DNA of 64,000 nt from Neobacillus sp. CF12 (GCF_030348765.1 NZ_JAUCEU010000007.1:5553501-5617500), one strand, 5' to 3'; shown: positions 44,051 to 53,261, counted from the stretch's first letter. Notes: a model not told the origin generated them from the sequence alone. Program-made: numbers and translations.

Positions 44051-44668
44051 ATGAAAGGACATCCTAGAATGAGTATTCGCAGGCGGGTTATATTAATTAC
44101 TGATGGTGATGAATATGCAAAAAGGGCTGTTGAGCATGTTGCACATGAAGTGGGAGGGCGTTGTATTACGCAGTCTTATGGGAATCCTTCTGCTCTAACA
44201 GGGGAGGAGCTCGTAAAATTAATTAAAAAGGCTGCTAATGACCCGGTATTAGTTATGTTTGACGACAGTGGACTTGTGGGTGAGGGAGCAGGGGAACGAG
44301 CATTAAAATATGTTGCCACTCATAAGGATATTGAAGTCTTAGGGATTATTGCGGTTGCTGCCAAAACCCACCAGGCAGAGTGGACGAGAATCGATGTAAG
44401 TATTGACCGAGATGGTGAAATAACGCCTTATGGTGTTGATAAACATGGTATACCAGAACTTGAGATAGGCAGATTAAATGGTGATACTGTATACTGCCTT
44501 GATGAATTAGATGTTCCAATTATCGTTGGAATTGGAGATGTCGGGAAAATGGCAAGGCGTGACCACTATGAGCGCGGTGCCCCCATTACGAAAAAAGCGG
44601 TAGAGCTAATACTCGAAAGGAGTGGATTTCGTGACGAAAGAGACCGAACAAGCATGGCCGATTCCTGA
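44051..44668 (+). CDS. spoVAEA: Stage V sporulation protein AE (SpoVAEA type)
   Basis: This 205-residue soluble protein matches Spo[21 protein letters not shown] near the N terminus, [13 protein letters not shown], and [10 protein letters not shown]. It is not the membrane protein SpoVAEB that is sometimes also called SpoVAE. Its role in germination is not well defined. The ATG at 44051 with AAAGGA four to five bases upstream is used; an ATG six codons later has better spacing to a second AAAGGA. It overlaps spoVAF by 38 bases. Confidence 0.92.
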   Translation: MKGHPRMSIRRRVILITDGDEYAKRAVEHVAHEVGGRCITQSYGNPSALTGEELVKLIKKAANDPVLVMFDDSGLVGEGAGERALKYVATHKDIEVLGIIAVAAKTHQAEWTRIDVSIDRDGEITPYGVDKHGIPELEIGRLNGDTVYCLDELDVPIIVGIGDVGKMARRDHYERGAPITKKAVELILERSGFRDERDRTSMADS

Positions 44669-46115
44669 ATCCCTGCAAGAAATTGAACATTATATGAAAC
44701 AGCGGGTGGGTCTAGGTGTAAGTTTTGATTTTGGTGTTCGAAAGTTAAAAATTCTAAAAAAGGATGTCCACTTTTATTGGATAACTGGTTTATGTGATAC
44801 TCAATTTATTATTGAAACTGTAGAAGAACTGGTACGCATAAATGATCATGAAAAATTGTCTGCAGACCTCTTTAAAATAGTCGAAAACAGACTCGTCAAT
44901 CAATCAGTTAGTCCAATTAAAACACTTGATGAAATGGTCACCCAAGTTTTATCTGGATTAATTGTTGTGGTAGTGGAGGGAGCAAATACTGCTCTTGCCG
45001 TTGACGTCCGAAGTTATCCAGGTCGTTCTCCTCAGGAGCCAGATACTGAGAAAGTAGTTAGAGGTTCTCGTGATGGCTTTGTTGAAAATATTGTTATAAA
45101 TACTGCATTAACTAGAAGAAGAATACGTGATGAACGACTGCGCTTTGAGATTATGAAGGTGGGTGAACGGTCGAAAACGGATATCGCAATTGGCTATATA
45201 AATGATATTGCAGATCCAGATTTAGTTAATATTCTCCGTAAAGAACTTAAGGCCATAAAAATAGATGGTATCCCGATGGCTGATAAAACAATAGAAGAAT
45301 TCATTTTAAAACAAGGATTTAATCCTTATCCGTTAGTCAGATACACAGAACGTGCTGATGTGGCCGCTGCACATCTATTAGAAGGACATGTGATCATTTA
45401 TGTGGACACATCACCAAGTGTAATCATCGCACCAACCACATATTTCCATCATGTACAACATGCAGAGGAGTTTCGTGAAGCTCCTGTTATGGGGACATTC
45501 GTCAGATGGTCTCGGTTTCTAGGCATTTTAACATCCATTTTTTTACTTCCATTATGGCTATTGTTCGTGTTAGAACCATCTTTATTGCCTGATAAATTAT
45601 CGTTTATTGGACCTAACGAACAAACCAATATTCCAATAGTGGTACAGATATTATTAGCAGATTTTGGACTAGAATTTTTAAAGATAGCCGCCATACATAC
45701 ACCTACACCACTATCGACAGCCATGGGTTTAATTGCTGCCGTGTTGATTGGTCAGATTGCTATCGAAGTTGGTTTGTTTGTTCCTGAGGTAATATTATAT
45801 GTTGCGGTTGCAGGTATTGGTACGTTTACCACACCGAGTTATGAGTTAAGTGTTGCAAATAAAATAGGCAGGATCGTATTGATCATTCTCGTTTCGATTT
45901 TCCATACACCAGGCTTCGTAATTGGTGCAACCTTGCTGTTTATTCATCTGGTAACAACTCGTACTTTAAATACACCGTATTTTTGGCCATTTCTTCCTTT
46001 TGAACCAAAGGGATTCTTGCAAATTATTTTCCGTAGGGCAGTACCAGGGTCGATTCTTCGACCAAGCATTGTTCACCCGAGGAATCGGTACCGTCAACCA
46101 CCTAAAGGAGAATAA
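44631..46115 (+). CDS. spoVAF: Stage V sporulation protein AF (GerA-like)
   Basis: The 494-residue protein resembles germinant receptor A subunits: a large soluble N-terminal part, then about five membrane helices from residue 290 on, and a proline-rich C terminus. It matches SpoVAF of B. subtilis in length. In spores SpoVAF forms an ion channel-like complex that amplifies germination. GTG at 44631 is eight bases after AAAGGAG and lies inside spoVAEA; a GTG three codons earlier overlaps the ribosome site. It closes the shortened spoVA operon. Confidence 0.94.
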   Translation: MTKETEQAWPIPESLQEIEHYMKQRVGLGVSFDFGVRKLKILKKDVHFYWITGLCDTQFIIETVEELVRINDHEKLSADLFKIVENRLVNQSVSPIKTLDEMVTQVLSGLIVVVVEGANTALAVDVRSYPGRSPQEPDTEKVVRGSRDGFVENIVINTALTRRRIRDERLRFEIMKVGERSKTDIAIGYINDIADPDLVNILRKELKAIKIDGIPMADKTIEEFILKQGFNPYPLVRYTERADVAAAHLLEGHVIIYVDTSPSVIIAPTTYFHHVQHAEEFREAPVMGTFVRWSRFLGILTSIFLLPLWLLFVLEPSLLPDKLSFIGPNEQTNIPIVVQILLADFGLEFLKIAAIHTPTPLSTAMGLIAAVLIGQIAIEVGLFVPEVILYVAVAGIGTFTTPSYELSVANKIGRIVLIILVSIFHTPGFVIGATLLFIHLVTTRTLNTPYFWPFLPFEPKGFLQIIFRRAVPGSILRPSIVHPRNRYRQPPKGE

Positions 46116-46182
46116 TTTATTGCGGATTGCGAAAGGGTATGCTAAAGTAATTTTAATTATATAAAAGGATAAAAAGCTAAAA

Positions 46183-46222
46183 AATAGGCAGTATCCTTTG
46201 TGGATTCTGTCTATTTATTTAT
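46183..46222 (+). terminator. Terminator after spoVAF
   Basis: ATAGGCAGTATCC pairs with GGATTCTGTCTAT (G-T pairs tolerated) around TTTG-T, followed by TTATTTATT. Confidence 0.75.
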
Positions 46223-46281
46223 TACTTTTTTAAGCACCTGCCATACACTAATAAAGAGTCTTTACGGAGAGAGGGAAGGGA

Positions 46282-47586
46282 ATGTATTTTTACGGGACAA
46301 CAGGCGTAAACGGCAAGGGTAATTTGGAAATAGGCGGAGTAGATGCAGTAGAGTTGGCCGAGCAATTTGGAACTCCTCTCTATGTTTATGACGTATCCTT
46401 AATGAGGGAAAGAGCTAGAGGATTTAAGCAGACTTTTGATGAACAAAATGTTAAAGCGCAAGTTGCCTATGCCAGTAAGGCCTTTTCGACGATTGCCATG
46501 CTTCAGCTTGCCGAGGAAGAAGGATTATCTCTTGATGTAGTCTCGGGTGGAGAATTATATACAGCTATTGCAGCTGGTTTTCCAGCCGAAAGAATTCATT
46601 TTCATGGTAACAATAAAAGCAGAGAAGAACTAGAAATGGCGCTTGACAACACAATAGGCTGTATTGTAGTTGATAATTTTTATGAATTAGAACTATTAAA
46701 AACAATCTGTCTTGAAAAAAATGAATCCATCAGTATTTTGCTTAGGGTTACTCCTGGAATTGAAGCACATACACATGATTACATCTTAACTGGTCAGGAA
46801 GATTCGAAATTTGGATTTGATTTGCAGAATGGACAAGCGGAGGAAGCTATAGTAACTGCCCTTCGATTTAATCAATTTAATGTTTTAGGATTACATTGTC
46901 ATATAGGATCACAAATATTTGAGACTACAGGGTTCTTACTCGCTGCTGAAAAAATTGTCGGCAAAATGAATCAATGGAAAAATACTCTTAACTTTGAAGC
47001 AAAGGTACTTAATTTAGGCGGAGGTTTCGGCATCCGCTATACCAGCGAAGATGAACCGCTATTACCTTCACAATATGTTAGTGAAATTATTAAAGAGGTA
47101 AAGAAGTTAATTCAGCAGAACTCGATGACAATGCCGGAAATATGGATAGAGCCGGGACGATCACTTGTTGGTGACGCAGGTACAACATTATATCAAATAG
47201 GATCATCTAAAGAGGTTCCTGGTGTAAGAAAATATTTAGCTGTAGACGGTGGGATGAGTGACAATATTAGACCTGCGCTCTATCAAGCTAAGTATGAAGC
47301 TGTACTAGCTAATAAGCCATTAGCTGAGGCCACTAATAAGGTTTCTATTGCGGGAAAATGCTGTGAATCTGGTGATATGTTAATTTGGGATTTGCCTCTT
47401 CCAGAAACAAGTGATGACGATCTTCTGGCTGTTTTTTGTACTGGCGCCTATGGCTATTCGATGGCAAATAATTATAATCGGATACCTCGTCCGGCAGTTG
47501 TTTTCGTCGAAAATGGGAAAGCCACACTCGTGGTTAAAAGAGAAACGTATGAAGATTTACTACGATTAGACTTGCCATTAAAATAA
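46282..47586 (+). CDS. lysA: Diaminopimelate decarboxylase
   Basis: The 434-residue fold-III PLP enzyme has the cofactor lysine Lys66 in AYASKAFS, the HIGSQI substrate loop, the GGGFGI phosphate site and the CCESGD active-site block. It makes lysine from meso-diaminopimelate, the last step of lysine synthesis. It follows spoVAF, as in B. subtilis. GAGGGAAGGGA precedes the ATG. It may also lower the DAP pool available for dipicolinate during sporulation, an indirect link to the neighbours. Confidence 0.97.
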   Translation: MYFYGTTGVNGKGNLEIGGVDAVELAEQFGTPLYVYDVSLMRERARGFKQTFDEQNVKAQVAYASKAFSTIAMLQLAEEEGLSLDVVSGGELYTAIAAGFPAERIHFHGNNKSREELEMALDNTIGCIVVDNFYELELLKTICLEKNESISILLRVTPGIEAHTHDYILTGQEDSKFGFDLQNGQAEEAIVTALRFNQFNVLGLHCHIGSQIFETTGFLLAAEKIVGKMNQWKNTLNFEAKVLNLGGGFGIRYTSEDEPLLPSQYVSEIIKEVKKLIQQNSMTMPEIWIEPGRSLVGDAGTTLYQIGSSKEVPGVRKYLAVDGGMSDNIRPALYQAKYEAVLANKPLAEATNKVSIAGKCCESGDMLIWDLPLPETSDDDLLAVFCTGAYGYSMANNYNRIPRPAVVFVENGKATLVVKRETYEDLLRLDLPLK

Positions 47587-47587
47587 A

Positions 47588-47620
47588 TAAACTGCCGCAA
47601 AAGCGGCAGTTTATTTATTT
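47588..47620 (+). terminator. Terminator after lysA
   Basis: AAACTGCCGC pairs with GCGGCAGTTT around AAAA, followed by ATTTATTTT. Confidence 0.85.
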
Positions 47621-47745
47621 TCTAATTCAGCTGTTGCGCCTAGGTTGATCGGGTCCTCTTTTTATGGAATAATGGATTATTTTTAATATATAGTGTAGAA
47701 TGACAACATGTACGCTATCTTCAAATCGTATTTGGAGGTTATTTG

Positions 47746-47838
47746 ATGAAGAAAAGTAACTGGAGTGTCTTTGGTATTCTTGTAGGACTAGCACTTGTAT
47801 GGGGAATTATTTATTGGGTTTTTATTGTACCAAAATAA
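47746..47838 (+). CDS. Single-pass membrane miniprotein of unknown function
   Basis: A 30-residue frame with TTGGAGG at good spacing before its ATG encodes MKKSNW, one membrane helix rich in V, L, G, I and W, and a short PK tail. It stands alone between the lysA terminator and ribT. I do not recognise a named family; the charged start, single helix and strong ribosome site make it a credible gene of the kind often missed in annotation. Confidence 0.6.
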   Translation: MKKSNWSVFGILVGLALVWGIIYWVFIVPK

Positions 47839-47985
47839 TGTTCATCGGGATTGATAGTAGAACATTTATTATGTATGATTGACAATATTGAAACACTTTA
47901 CGAATTGTACTACATATTATAAAGAAAACTGTTTATTTATGAATTAGTTGGAAAAAATATACTATCCCTAACTGGGTTTATTTAA

Positions 47986-48354
<369 letters not shown>

Positions 48355-48366
48355 CCTTAACCAATG

Positions 48367-48397
48367 AAAGGCAACGATACTATTCGTTGCCTTTTTT
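48367..48397. terminator. Bidirectional terminator between ribT and ypuF
   Basis: AAAGGCAACGA and TCGTTGCCTTT pair around a short loop with T runs on both strands. Confidence 0.85.
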
Positions 48398-48901
48398 AAC
48401 TCTTAATGCCTCTAAACGTTCTTCAATTACCATGGTTCTATCGCGTAATTTATGTCTATGTACGATAGATTCATCCTCAATATTACTCTTCTGTCCCCAA
48501 TTAACCCCTCTATTTTCACATTCTTTCCTGCAGGTTTTTAGAAGTAAAGAGTCTGTCACAGGAAGATTAATGCTTTGATAAATTTCCTCGTTCTCAATTT
48601 CTCTCAGAAGTTTTGAGAGTAATTGAAATAGAACACTCACATCTAAACCCTGTTTGGATAAAACATTTTGATGTAGGGACAAGATTTTTATTGCCTTTTC
48701 CAAGGTTCGTTGGGCCCCCCTGAAATTTCCACGCCGATGATGATATCTTGACACTGCCAACAGGATGAAGCCAACCCATACAGAATCCTTCTTCTTATCG
48801 GTAGATTCCTTCCAATACTCTTCTAGAATTTCGTGGCACTCAAAATAATCACGGTCACCATTAAAATGGACTAAAAATTGAATATACTGCTCCGGGTACA
48901 A
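48380..48901 (-). CDS. ypuF: DUF309-family protein (YpuF)
   Basis: The 173-residue all-helical protein has the DUF309 signature YFECHEILEEYWK near the N terminus and a tetratricopeptide-like GNFRGAQRTLEKA helix pair. YpuF of B. subtilis is the same length and adjacent to scpAB. Function is unknown. The TTG at 48901 is six bases after a run of seven G, giving MYPEQYIQFL; an in-frame TTG six codons upstream would place that run inside the coding sequence. The terminator overlaps its last codons. Confidence 0.87.
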   Translation of the reverse strand: MYPEQYIQFLVHFNGDRDYFECHEILEEYWKESTDKKKDSVWVGFILLAVSRYHHRRGNFRGAQRTLEKAIKILSLHQNVLSKQGLDVSVLFQLLSKLLREIENEEIYQSINLPVTDSLLLKTCRKECENRGVNWGQKSNIEDESIVHRHKLRDRTMVIEERLEALRVKKGNE

Positions 48902-48974
48902 AAAATCCCCCCTAACCAATTAGATATGTACAGTGTAGCATATATTGATCCTTTCTTCAGGTGGTTCCAATAGA

Positions 48975-49003
48975 AAAAGCCCGCCGCAAAAGGGCGGACT
49001 TTC
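48975..49003 (-). terminator. Terminator after the YjcZ-type gene
   Basis: On the minus strand AAGTCCGCC pairs with GGCGGGCTT around a short loop and ends in TTTTT. Confidence 0.75.
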
Positions 49004-49034
49004 TTACTCACTTAGCTTACTTCGGCTTTCTTAA

Positions 49035-49124
49035 TTAAAACCAAGAAGCACCAACGATAATTAACAGAATGAATAGAACCACGATTAAAGCAAAACCGCC
49101 TCCAAAACCGTAACCTTCAGCCAT
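49035..49124 (-). CDS. YjcZ-family sporulation miniprotein
   Basis: A 29-residue frame with TAGGAGG before its ATG encodes a glycine-rich start (MAEGYGFGGGFALI) and one hydrophobic helix ending IIVGASWF. This is the pattern of the YjcZ/YrzL/SpoVM-like sporulation miniproteins of Bacillaceae, which are made in large amounts in the mother cell or coat. It is monocistronic on the minus strand with a terminator downstream. Which paralogue it is cannot be told. Confidence 0.85.
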   Translation of the reverse strand: MAEGYGFGGGFALIVVLFILLIIVGASWF

Positions 49125-49323
49125 TTTCAAATACCTCCTATACTGTATTGATATTCTTTTCACTCTCATCATATGTAGTGTGCTTGTCCAGTGTTATAGG
49201 CCAACACCACATTTTCAATAATTAGGAAGGGAGTGAATTTTCTATTGGATAACGTTTACGAATCCTCTATACTAATAATAGTTATGACTTTAATGAAAAT
49301 TACATCAAGGATTCTGGTGAAAG

Positions 49324-50079
49324 ATGATACACTATAACGTAAAAATTGACGCTTTTGAAGGACCTTTGGATTTACTCCTCCATTTAATTAATCGTCTTGA
49401 AATTGATATATATGATATACCTGTTGCTCAAATTACGGAGCAATACTTAATCTATATAAAAACAATGACAGAACTTAAATTAGATATTGCCAGCGAATTT
49501 TTAGTGATGGCGGCAACCTTATTAGCGATAAAAAGTAAAATGCTTTTACCAAAGCATGAAGAGGAATTGGATGACTTAAATTCTGAATTTCCTTACGAAG
49601 AAGACCCTAGAGATGAACTTGTTGAAAGGCTGATTGAGTACCGGAAATATAAAGAGGCGGCGCAGGATTTAAAGTCTTTGGAGGAAGAACGAGGTTTGAT
49701 GTATACGAAACCTCCAAGCGATCTTTCAGATTTTGCAAAGGAAAAGCAACCAGATAAAGTAGAGGTGAATATCACGCTTTATGATATGTTGGCGGCATTC
49801 CAAAAACTATTAAGAAGAAAAAAGCTGCAGCTCCCAATGGCCACAAAGATTGCCAGACAAGAAATATCAATTGAAACAAGAATGACTGAAATTATGATTG
49901 AGTTAAAACATGTAAAAGGTCGGAAAAACTTTAATGAACTATTCACTATTCCTGCCAAGGAACATATTGTTGTGACGTTTTTAGCTGTTTTAGAACTGAT
50001 AAAAAGAAAAGAAATAGACGTTGAACAAGATGAAAACTTTGGCGATATCTTTGTACATGCAGTAGTGGAAGGAGCGTAA
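49324..50079 (+). CDS. scpA: Segregation and condensation protein A
   Basis: The 251-residue kleisin opens with [19 protein letters not shown] and ends with a winged helix ([19 protein letters not shown]), the parts that bind the SMC neck and cap. With ScpB and Smc it forms condensin, which organises and separates chromosomes. The ribosome site GGTGAAAG is modest. scpB follows after 5 bases. Confidence 0.96.
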   Translation: MIHYNVKIDAFEGPLDLLLHLINRLEIDIYDIPVAQITEQYLIYIKTMTELKLDIASEFLVMAATLLAIKSKMLLPKHEEELDDLNSEFPYEEDPRDELVERLIEYRKYKEAAQDLKSLEEERGLMYTKPPSDLSDFAKEKQPDKVEVNITLYDMLAAFQKLLRRKKLQLPMATKIARQEISIETRMTEIMIELKHVKGRKNFNELFTIPAKEHIVVTFLAVLELIKRKEIDVEQDENFGDIFVHAVVEGA

Positions 50080-50084
50080 GTGAC

Positions 50085-50672
50085 TTGGAAATAATTAGAT
50101 GGCAGAGTATCTTGGAAAGTCTTTTATTTGCAGCTGGTGATGAAGGACTTACTTTAAAGCATGTAGCAGAGGTTCTGGAGGTAGATGAACTAAAGGCTGG
50201 TGAGATAATAGAAGAATTAAAAAAGGTCTATGAAGAAGACAATAATCGCGGTCTCATGATCGTCCAACTTGCTGGTACCTATCAACTTGCAACAAAAAAA
50301 GAAAATGCAACATACTTAAAAAGACTTGTTGAATCGCCAAATACATCTACCTTATCGCAGGCTGCTTTAGAAACTTTGGCTATTATTGCCTATAAGCAGC
50401 CAATTACTCGTGCTGAAATTGAAGAGATACGTGGAGTGAAAACAGAGAGACCGCTTCATACGCTAATGACAAAGGCGCTAATTAAGGAAGTTGGCAGGGC
50501 TGAAGGCACCGGAAGAGCCTACCTATATGGAACAACAAAAGAATTTCTTGATTACTTTGGATTAAAAAACATACAGGAACTGCCCAAGCTTCCTGATAGA
50601 GTCGACGAAGAATTCGTCCAAGAAGAAGCCGACCTATTCTTTGATAAGTTTCAAGAAAGTATAAATTCTTAA
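50085..50672 (+). CDS. scpB: Segregation and condensation protein B
   Basis: This 195-residue protein has two winged-helix domains (SILESLLFAAGDEGLTL and AALETLAIIAYKQPITR) typical of ScpB, which dimerises on the ScpA kleisin and controls Smc ATPase. It starts with TTG, with GGAG about 11 bases upstream inside scpA. It is followed by a 255-base repeat element rather than a recognisable terminator. Confidence 0.95.
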   Translation: MEIIRWQSILESLLFAAGDEGLTLKHVAEVLEVDELKAGEIIEELKKVYEEDNNRGLMIVQLAGTYQLATKKENATYLKRLVESPNTSTLSQAALETLAIIAYKQPITRAEIEEIRGVKTERPLHTLMTKALIKEVGRAEGTGRAYLYGTTKEFLDYFGLKNIQELPKLPDRVDEEFVQEEADLFFDKFQESINS

Positions 50673-50711
50673 AAATAAGGCTTTGATAAAGGCAAATATT
50701 GATATTGGCAC

Positions 50712-50966
50712 TCTGTTGATTTGCGCGGAAGGCACGAAGACTCCTCGAAAATGCTATCGCATTTTCTTCGTGCGTGGGAGGATTCAAGGAAGAAATTCAA
50801 TGTCCTGCGGGAGGACGGGGCTAGGGAGACCCCACAGGCGCTTTTGCGCCGAGGAGGATCCCCGGACCGCCCGCGGAAAGCGAAGTGCCTCGTGACAGGC
50901 AAAGACCACCTGTCACTGCGGTGACTATTCCAAGAAGCATTCCTTAGTGGAGCGGAAATCAACAGA
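50712..50966. repeat. 255-bp MITE-like repeat with terminal inverted repeats
   Basis: The ends TCTGTTGATTTGCGC (50712) and GCGGAAATCAACAGA (50952-50966) are inverted copies with one mismatch over 15 bases. Inside are a hairpin (GCACGAAG...GAAAATGC / GCATTTTCTTCGTGC, 50731-50775) and a GC-rich middle with CTGCGGGAGGACGGGG, CAGGCGC and GCCCGCGGAAAGCGAAG, sequence typical of a dispersed intergenic repeat of Bacillus genomes. GC content is far above the surroundings. It has no transposase; short open frames inside it are not genes. It occupies most of the 400-base gap after scpB. Confidence 0.8.
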
Positions 50967-51081
50967 CAACTTAGCTTAAAAATAAAACAATTTCATTTAG
51001 ATGTGATAAAATAGAAATACGATTTCAAAGAAATTCCGAAGATTCAACTTATTCGTTAATGATTAAAGGAGATTGATTTCA

Positions 51082-51501
51082 TTGTTTATTACAGACTGTA
51101 TTGGATATGAATTAGAAAAGGAAAAATCAAATACTTCAGAAGACTTCTTTAATAGAAGTGAAGTAACCTTTATTGATCAATCAGAGGAAAAGACACTGCA
51201 TGTATTATATGTAAGATACTTTGATGAATTTTTCCAAGAATTCACTCCATATCAGCAAAATCCAATCTTAACAAAAGGCGATATCCAAGTAACTTTTAAA
51301 GACATTGTTGCCTTAGTGTGCCTAATCAAAAACCCGGGTCTGCGCAATCGAAAGCGGTTGTACATTAATTCTAAACAGGAATTTGCTTCTTATTTTCAAG
51401 ATATAGAATTTGATAAGATACCTGAAATAGTATTTTCTGTTAAGCAAAATAATAAATTTGCTCTCCATTCTCCGCTAGACTACATTAAGCAGACGAGATA
51501 G
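51082..51501 (+). CDS. Protein of unknown function upstream of ypuI
   Basis: This 139-residue, mildly acidic, soluble protein is not one I recognise. It starts with TTG ten bases after AAAGGAG (a TTG at 51073 is too close to that site) and ends about 35 bases before ypuI, so it probably shares its transcript. It is rich in Phe, Tyr and Asp, with alternating segments suggesting a mixed alpha/beta fold (TFIDQSEEKTLHVLYVRYF, GDIQVTFKDIVALVCLI, KRLYINSKQEF). No membrane segment or signal is visible. B. subtilis has no gene at this place that I know of. Codon use looks like its neighbours. Confidence 0.7.
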   Translation: MFITDCIGYELEKEKSNTSEDFFNRSEVTFIDQSEEKTLHVLYVRYFDEFFQEFTPYQQNPILTKGDIQVTFKDIVALVCLIKNPGLRNRKRLYINSKQEFASYFQDIEFDKIPEIVFSVKQNNKFALHSPLDYIKQTR

Positions 51502-51535
51502 GATGGGTTAATAAAGAATTCAAAGGGGTGTTTGG

Positions 51536-52024
51536 ATGGGAAATTCATTAGTTAAATCGCAACTTAAAGATGTAGGAGGATTTCTAACTTCTACGATTGG
51601 TACCTTAGAAGAGTATTTAAATAATACAACGATTTCACAAATGGAACAACAGTTATCAGGTGATACGACCTATTATAAATTAGTACTCTCAAATTTGAGA
51701 AAATTGCTTGTTTACTGCGAAGAAAGCTTAGATGCATGTTCGGTTATTTTGCAAAGCGAACCTTTCCAAAAAGCAACTGCAGAAAAAACCCTATATCGAA
51801 TTTTCCATCAATGTATTGAAGAATTTTTCTCACCTAAAAATGACGCTTGGTTTGAGGATAGTCGTTCAGCCTATACAGGAAGAAATTCAATAAAGTTTTT
51901 TAAAAACGTACCTGAAAGTGTACAGAAATTAATAAAAGGCCTCGAGGGAGAATTTCAAAGAGTTAGAGAAGAACTCGAATACTACGAAACAGATTACCGT
52001 ACAAAAATGATCCAATCGAAATAA
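51536..52024 (+). CDS. ypuI: YpuI-family protein (DUF3907)
   Basis: The 162-residue helical protein matches YpuI (DUF3907) of B. subtilis, with a conserved FFSPKNDAWFEDSRSAYTGR block and a helical C terminus (PESVQKLIKGLEGEF). Its function is unknown; it is regularly found between scpB and dacB. AAAGGGG precedes the ATG. A strong terminator follows. Confidence 0.85.
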   Translation: MGNSLVKSQLKDVGGFLTSTIGTLEEYLNNTTISQMEQQLSGDTTYYKLVLSNLRKLLVYCEESLDACSVILQSEPFQKATAEKTLYRIFHQCIEEFFSPKNDAWFEDSRSAYTGRNSIKFFKNVPESVQKLIKGLEGEFQRVREELEYYETDYRTKMIQSK

Positions 52025-52033
52025 AAATTAGAG

Positions 52034-52063
52034 AAACTGTCCTTTTTTAAGGTCAGTTTTTTT
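52034..52063 (+). terminator. Terminator after ypuI
   Basis: AAACTGTCCTT pairs with AAGGTCAGTTT (one mismatch) around TTTT and runs into seven T. Confidence 0.85.
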
Positions 52064-52125
52064 GGTTATATTCCCTGATATATTTCATACCTTTTAGGTA
52101 GATTCGAAATATAAGGTGGGATAAC

Positions 52126-53016
52126 ATGAATCGTTTTAGTCAGTATGTACATGAGTTATTCGAATGGAATGAGGAAATGAAGCGATTTTTAGAAACGGAA
52201 GATGTCAAAGATAACTTAGAGTTATGGGATCAACTTGATCATTTTACGGAATTGATAGAAAATACAGGTCAATCATTATCAGATAATGACATGCTAAGTC
52301 TTCAATCGAAAGCTGAGGAAATTCATGAACAAATGGAAAACTATTTTTCTCGCAAACAAGGTGTCGGGAATATCTGGGTTGAGAAAAAATCTATCCCGCC
52401 AGGCGGTCATACACTACCGGAGCTTCCTTATGCTTACAATGCACTTGAGCCCTATATTTCAGAAGAAATAATGAGGTTGCACCATGATAAGCATCATCGT
52501 TCGTATGTAGAAGGATTAAACAAAGCAGAATTAAACTTAAAGAAAGCTAGAGACAACAATGATTTTGCCCTAATAAAACATTGGTCGAGAGAATTAGCTT
52601 TTCATGGTTCAGGGCATTACTTGCATACAATTTTTTGGAAGAACATGATCCCTAAAGGAGGGGGCAGCCCTCAAGGACTACTGAAAAGGGAGATTGAAAA
52701 TTATTTTGGCAGTTTCGATAAATTTAAAAAGCAGTTCTCAGAAGCAGCAAAACAGGTAGAGGGTGTAGGATGGGCCATCCTTGTCTGGTCACCACGAGCA
52801 AGGCATCTTGAAATATTACAATCAGAACGCCATATGCTGTTAACTCAATGGGACACTATACCGCTGCTGGTTTTGGATGTTTGGGAGCATGCTTACTATC
52901 TACAGTATAAAAACAACAGGGGAGGCTACGTTGATAATTGGTGGAATCTAGTGAATTGGAATGATGTAGAAATGAGGTTTGATAAAGCCTCTGAGATTAA
53001 GTGGCCAGCATTTTAA
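52126..53016 (+). CDS. sodF: Iron/manganese superoxide dismutase with N-terminal extension (SodF type)
   Basis: The C-terminal 200 residues form an Fe/Mn superoxide dismutase: metal ligands in LHHDKHHRSYV, the second histidine in FHGSGHYLH, and the DVWEHAYYLQY Asp and His. The first 90 residues are an extra helical, acidic extension, as in B. subtilis SodF (281 residues) and unlike SodA (about 200). GSGHYLHTIFW replaces the common GSGHVNHSLFW. It should convert superoxide to peroxide in the cytoplasm; metal preference and the role of the extension are not shown by sequence. It sits between ypuI and dacB, a place it does not hold in B. subtilis. Confidence 0.88.
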   Translation: MNRFSQYVHELFEWNEEMKRFLETEDVKDNLELWDQLDHFTELIENTGQSLSDNDMLSLQSKAEEIHEQMENYFSRKQGVGNIWVEKKSIPPGGHTLPELPYAYNALEPYISEEIMRLHHDKHHRSYVEGLNKAELNLKKARDNNDFALIKHWSRELAFHGSGHYLHTIFWKNMIPKGGGSPQGLLKREIENYFGSFDKFKKQFSEAAKQVEGVGWAILVWSPRARHLEILQSERHMLLTQWDTIPLLVLDVWEHAYYLQYKNNRGGYVDNWWNLVNWNDVEMRFDKASEIKWPAF

Positions 53017-53021
53017 CGGTA

Positions 53022-53058
53022 GGCAATCGACATCAAGTCGATTGCCTTTTCATTTTTT
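53022..53058 (+). terminator. Terminator after sodF
   Basis: GGCAATCGAC pairs perfectly with GTCGATTGCC around ATCAA, followed by TTTTCATTTTTT. Confidence 0.88.
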
Positions 53059-53118
53059 AGGACAAATAGTCATATCAAGCCTTGTCCCGCATAAAATTTT
53101 AGAAAGTTAGTTTGAAAT

Positions 53119-53234
53119 GCTGAAGCTCCTTGTTCAGGGTCGACAGGCATAAGACGAGCCGGCGAGAAGGTTGGTTTTTACCTTCTTGACGGATTGGCTT
53201 ATGACCCCGAGACCCTAGGCGCTGAAGCTAGACA
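53119..53234. repeat. Dispersed Bacillus intergenic hairpin repeat
   Basis: About 115 bases form one long imperfect hairpin: GGCATAAG, CCG and GAGAAGGT on the left pair with ACCTTCT, CGG and CTTATGACC on the right around TGGTTTTT. The right end (GGCGCTGAAGCTAGACA) is, in reverse, the TGTCTAGCTTCAGCGCC end seen truncated at 18749. Such TGTCTAGCT-ended hairpins recur between genes in many Bacillus genomes. It lies between the sodF terminator and the dacB ribosome site. Confidence 0.75.
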
Positions 53235-53261
53235 TCTAAAAGAAGGGGACGAGGTAAACTT

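Noticed and set aside
50669..50962. Open frames of 70-100 codons in the gap after scpB
   Set aside because: They lie inside the GC-rich repeat element with terminal inverted repeats, have no ribosome sites and give low-complexity Arg/Ser/Pro-rich products.
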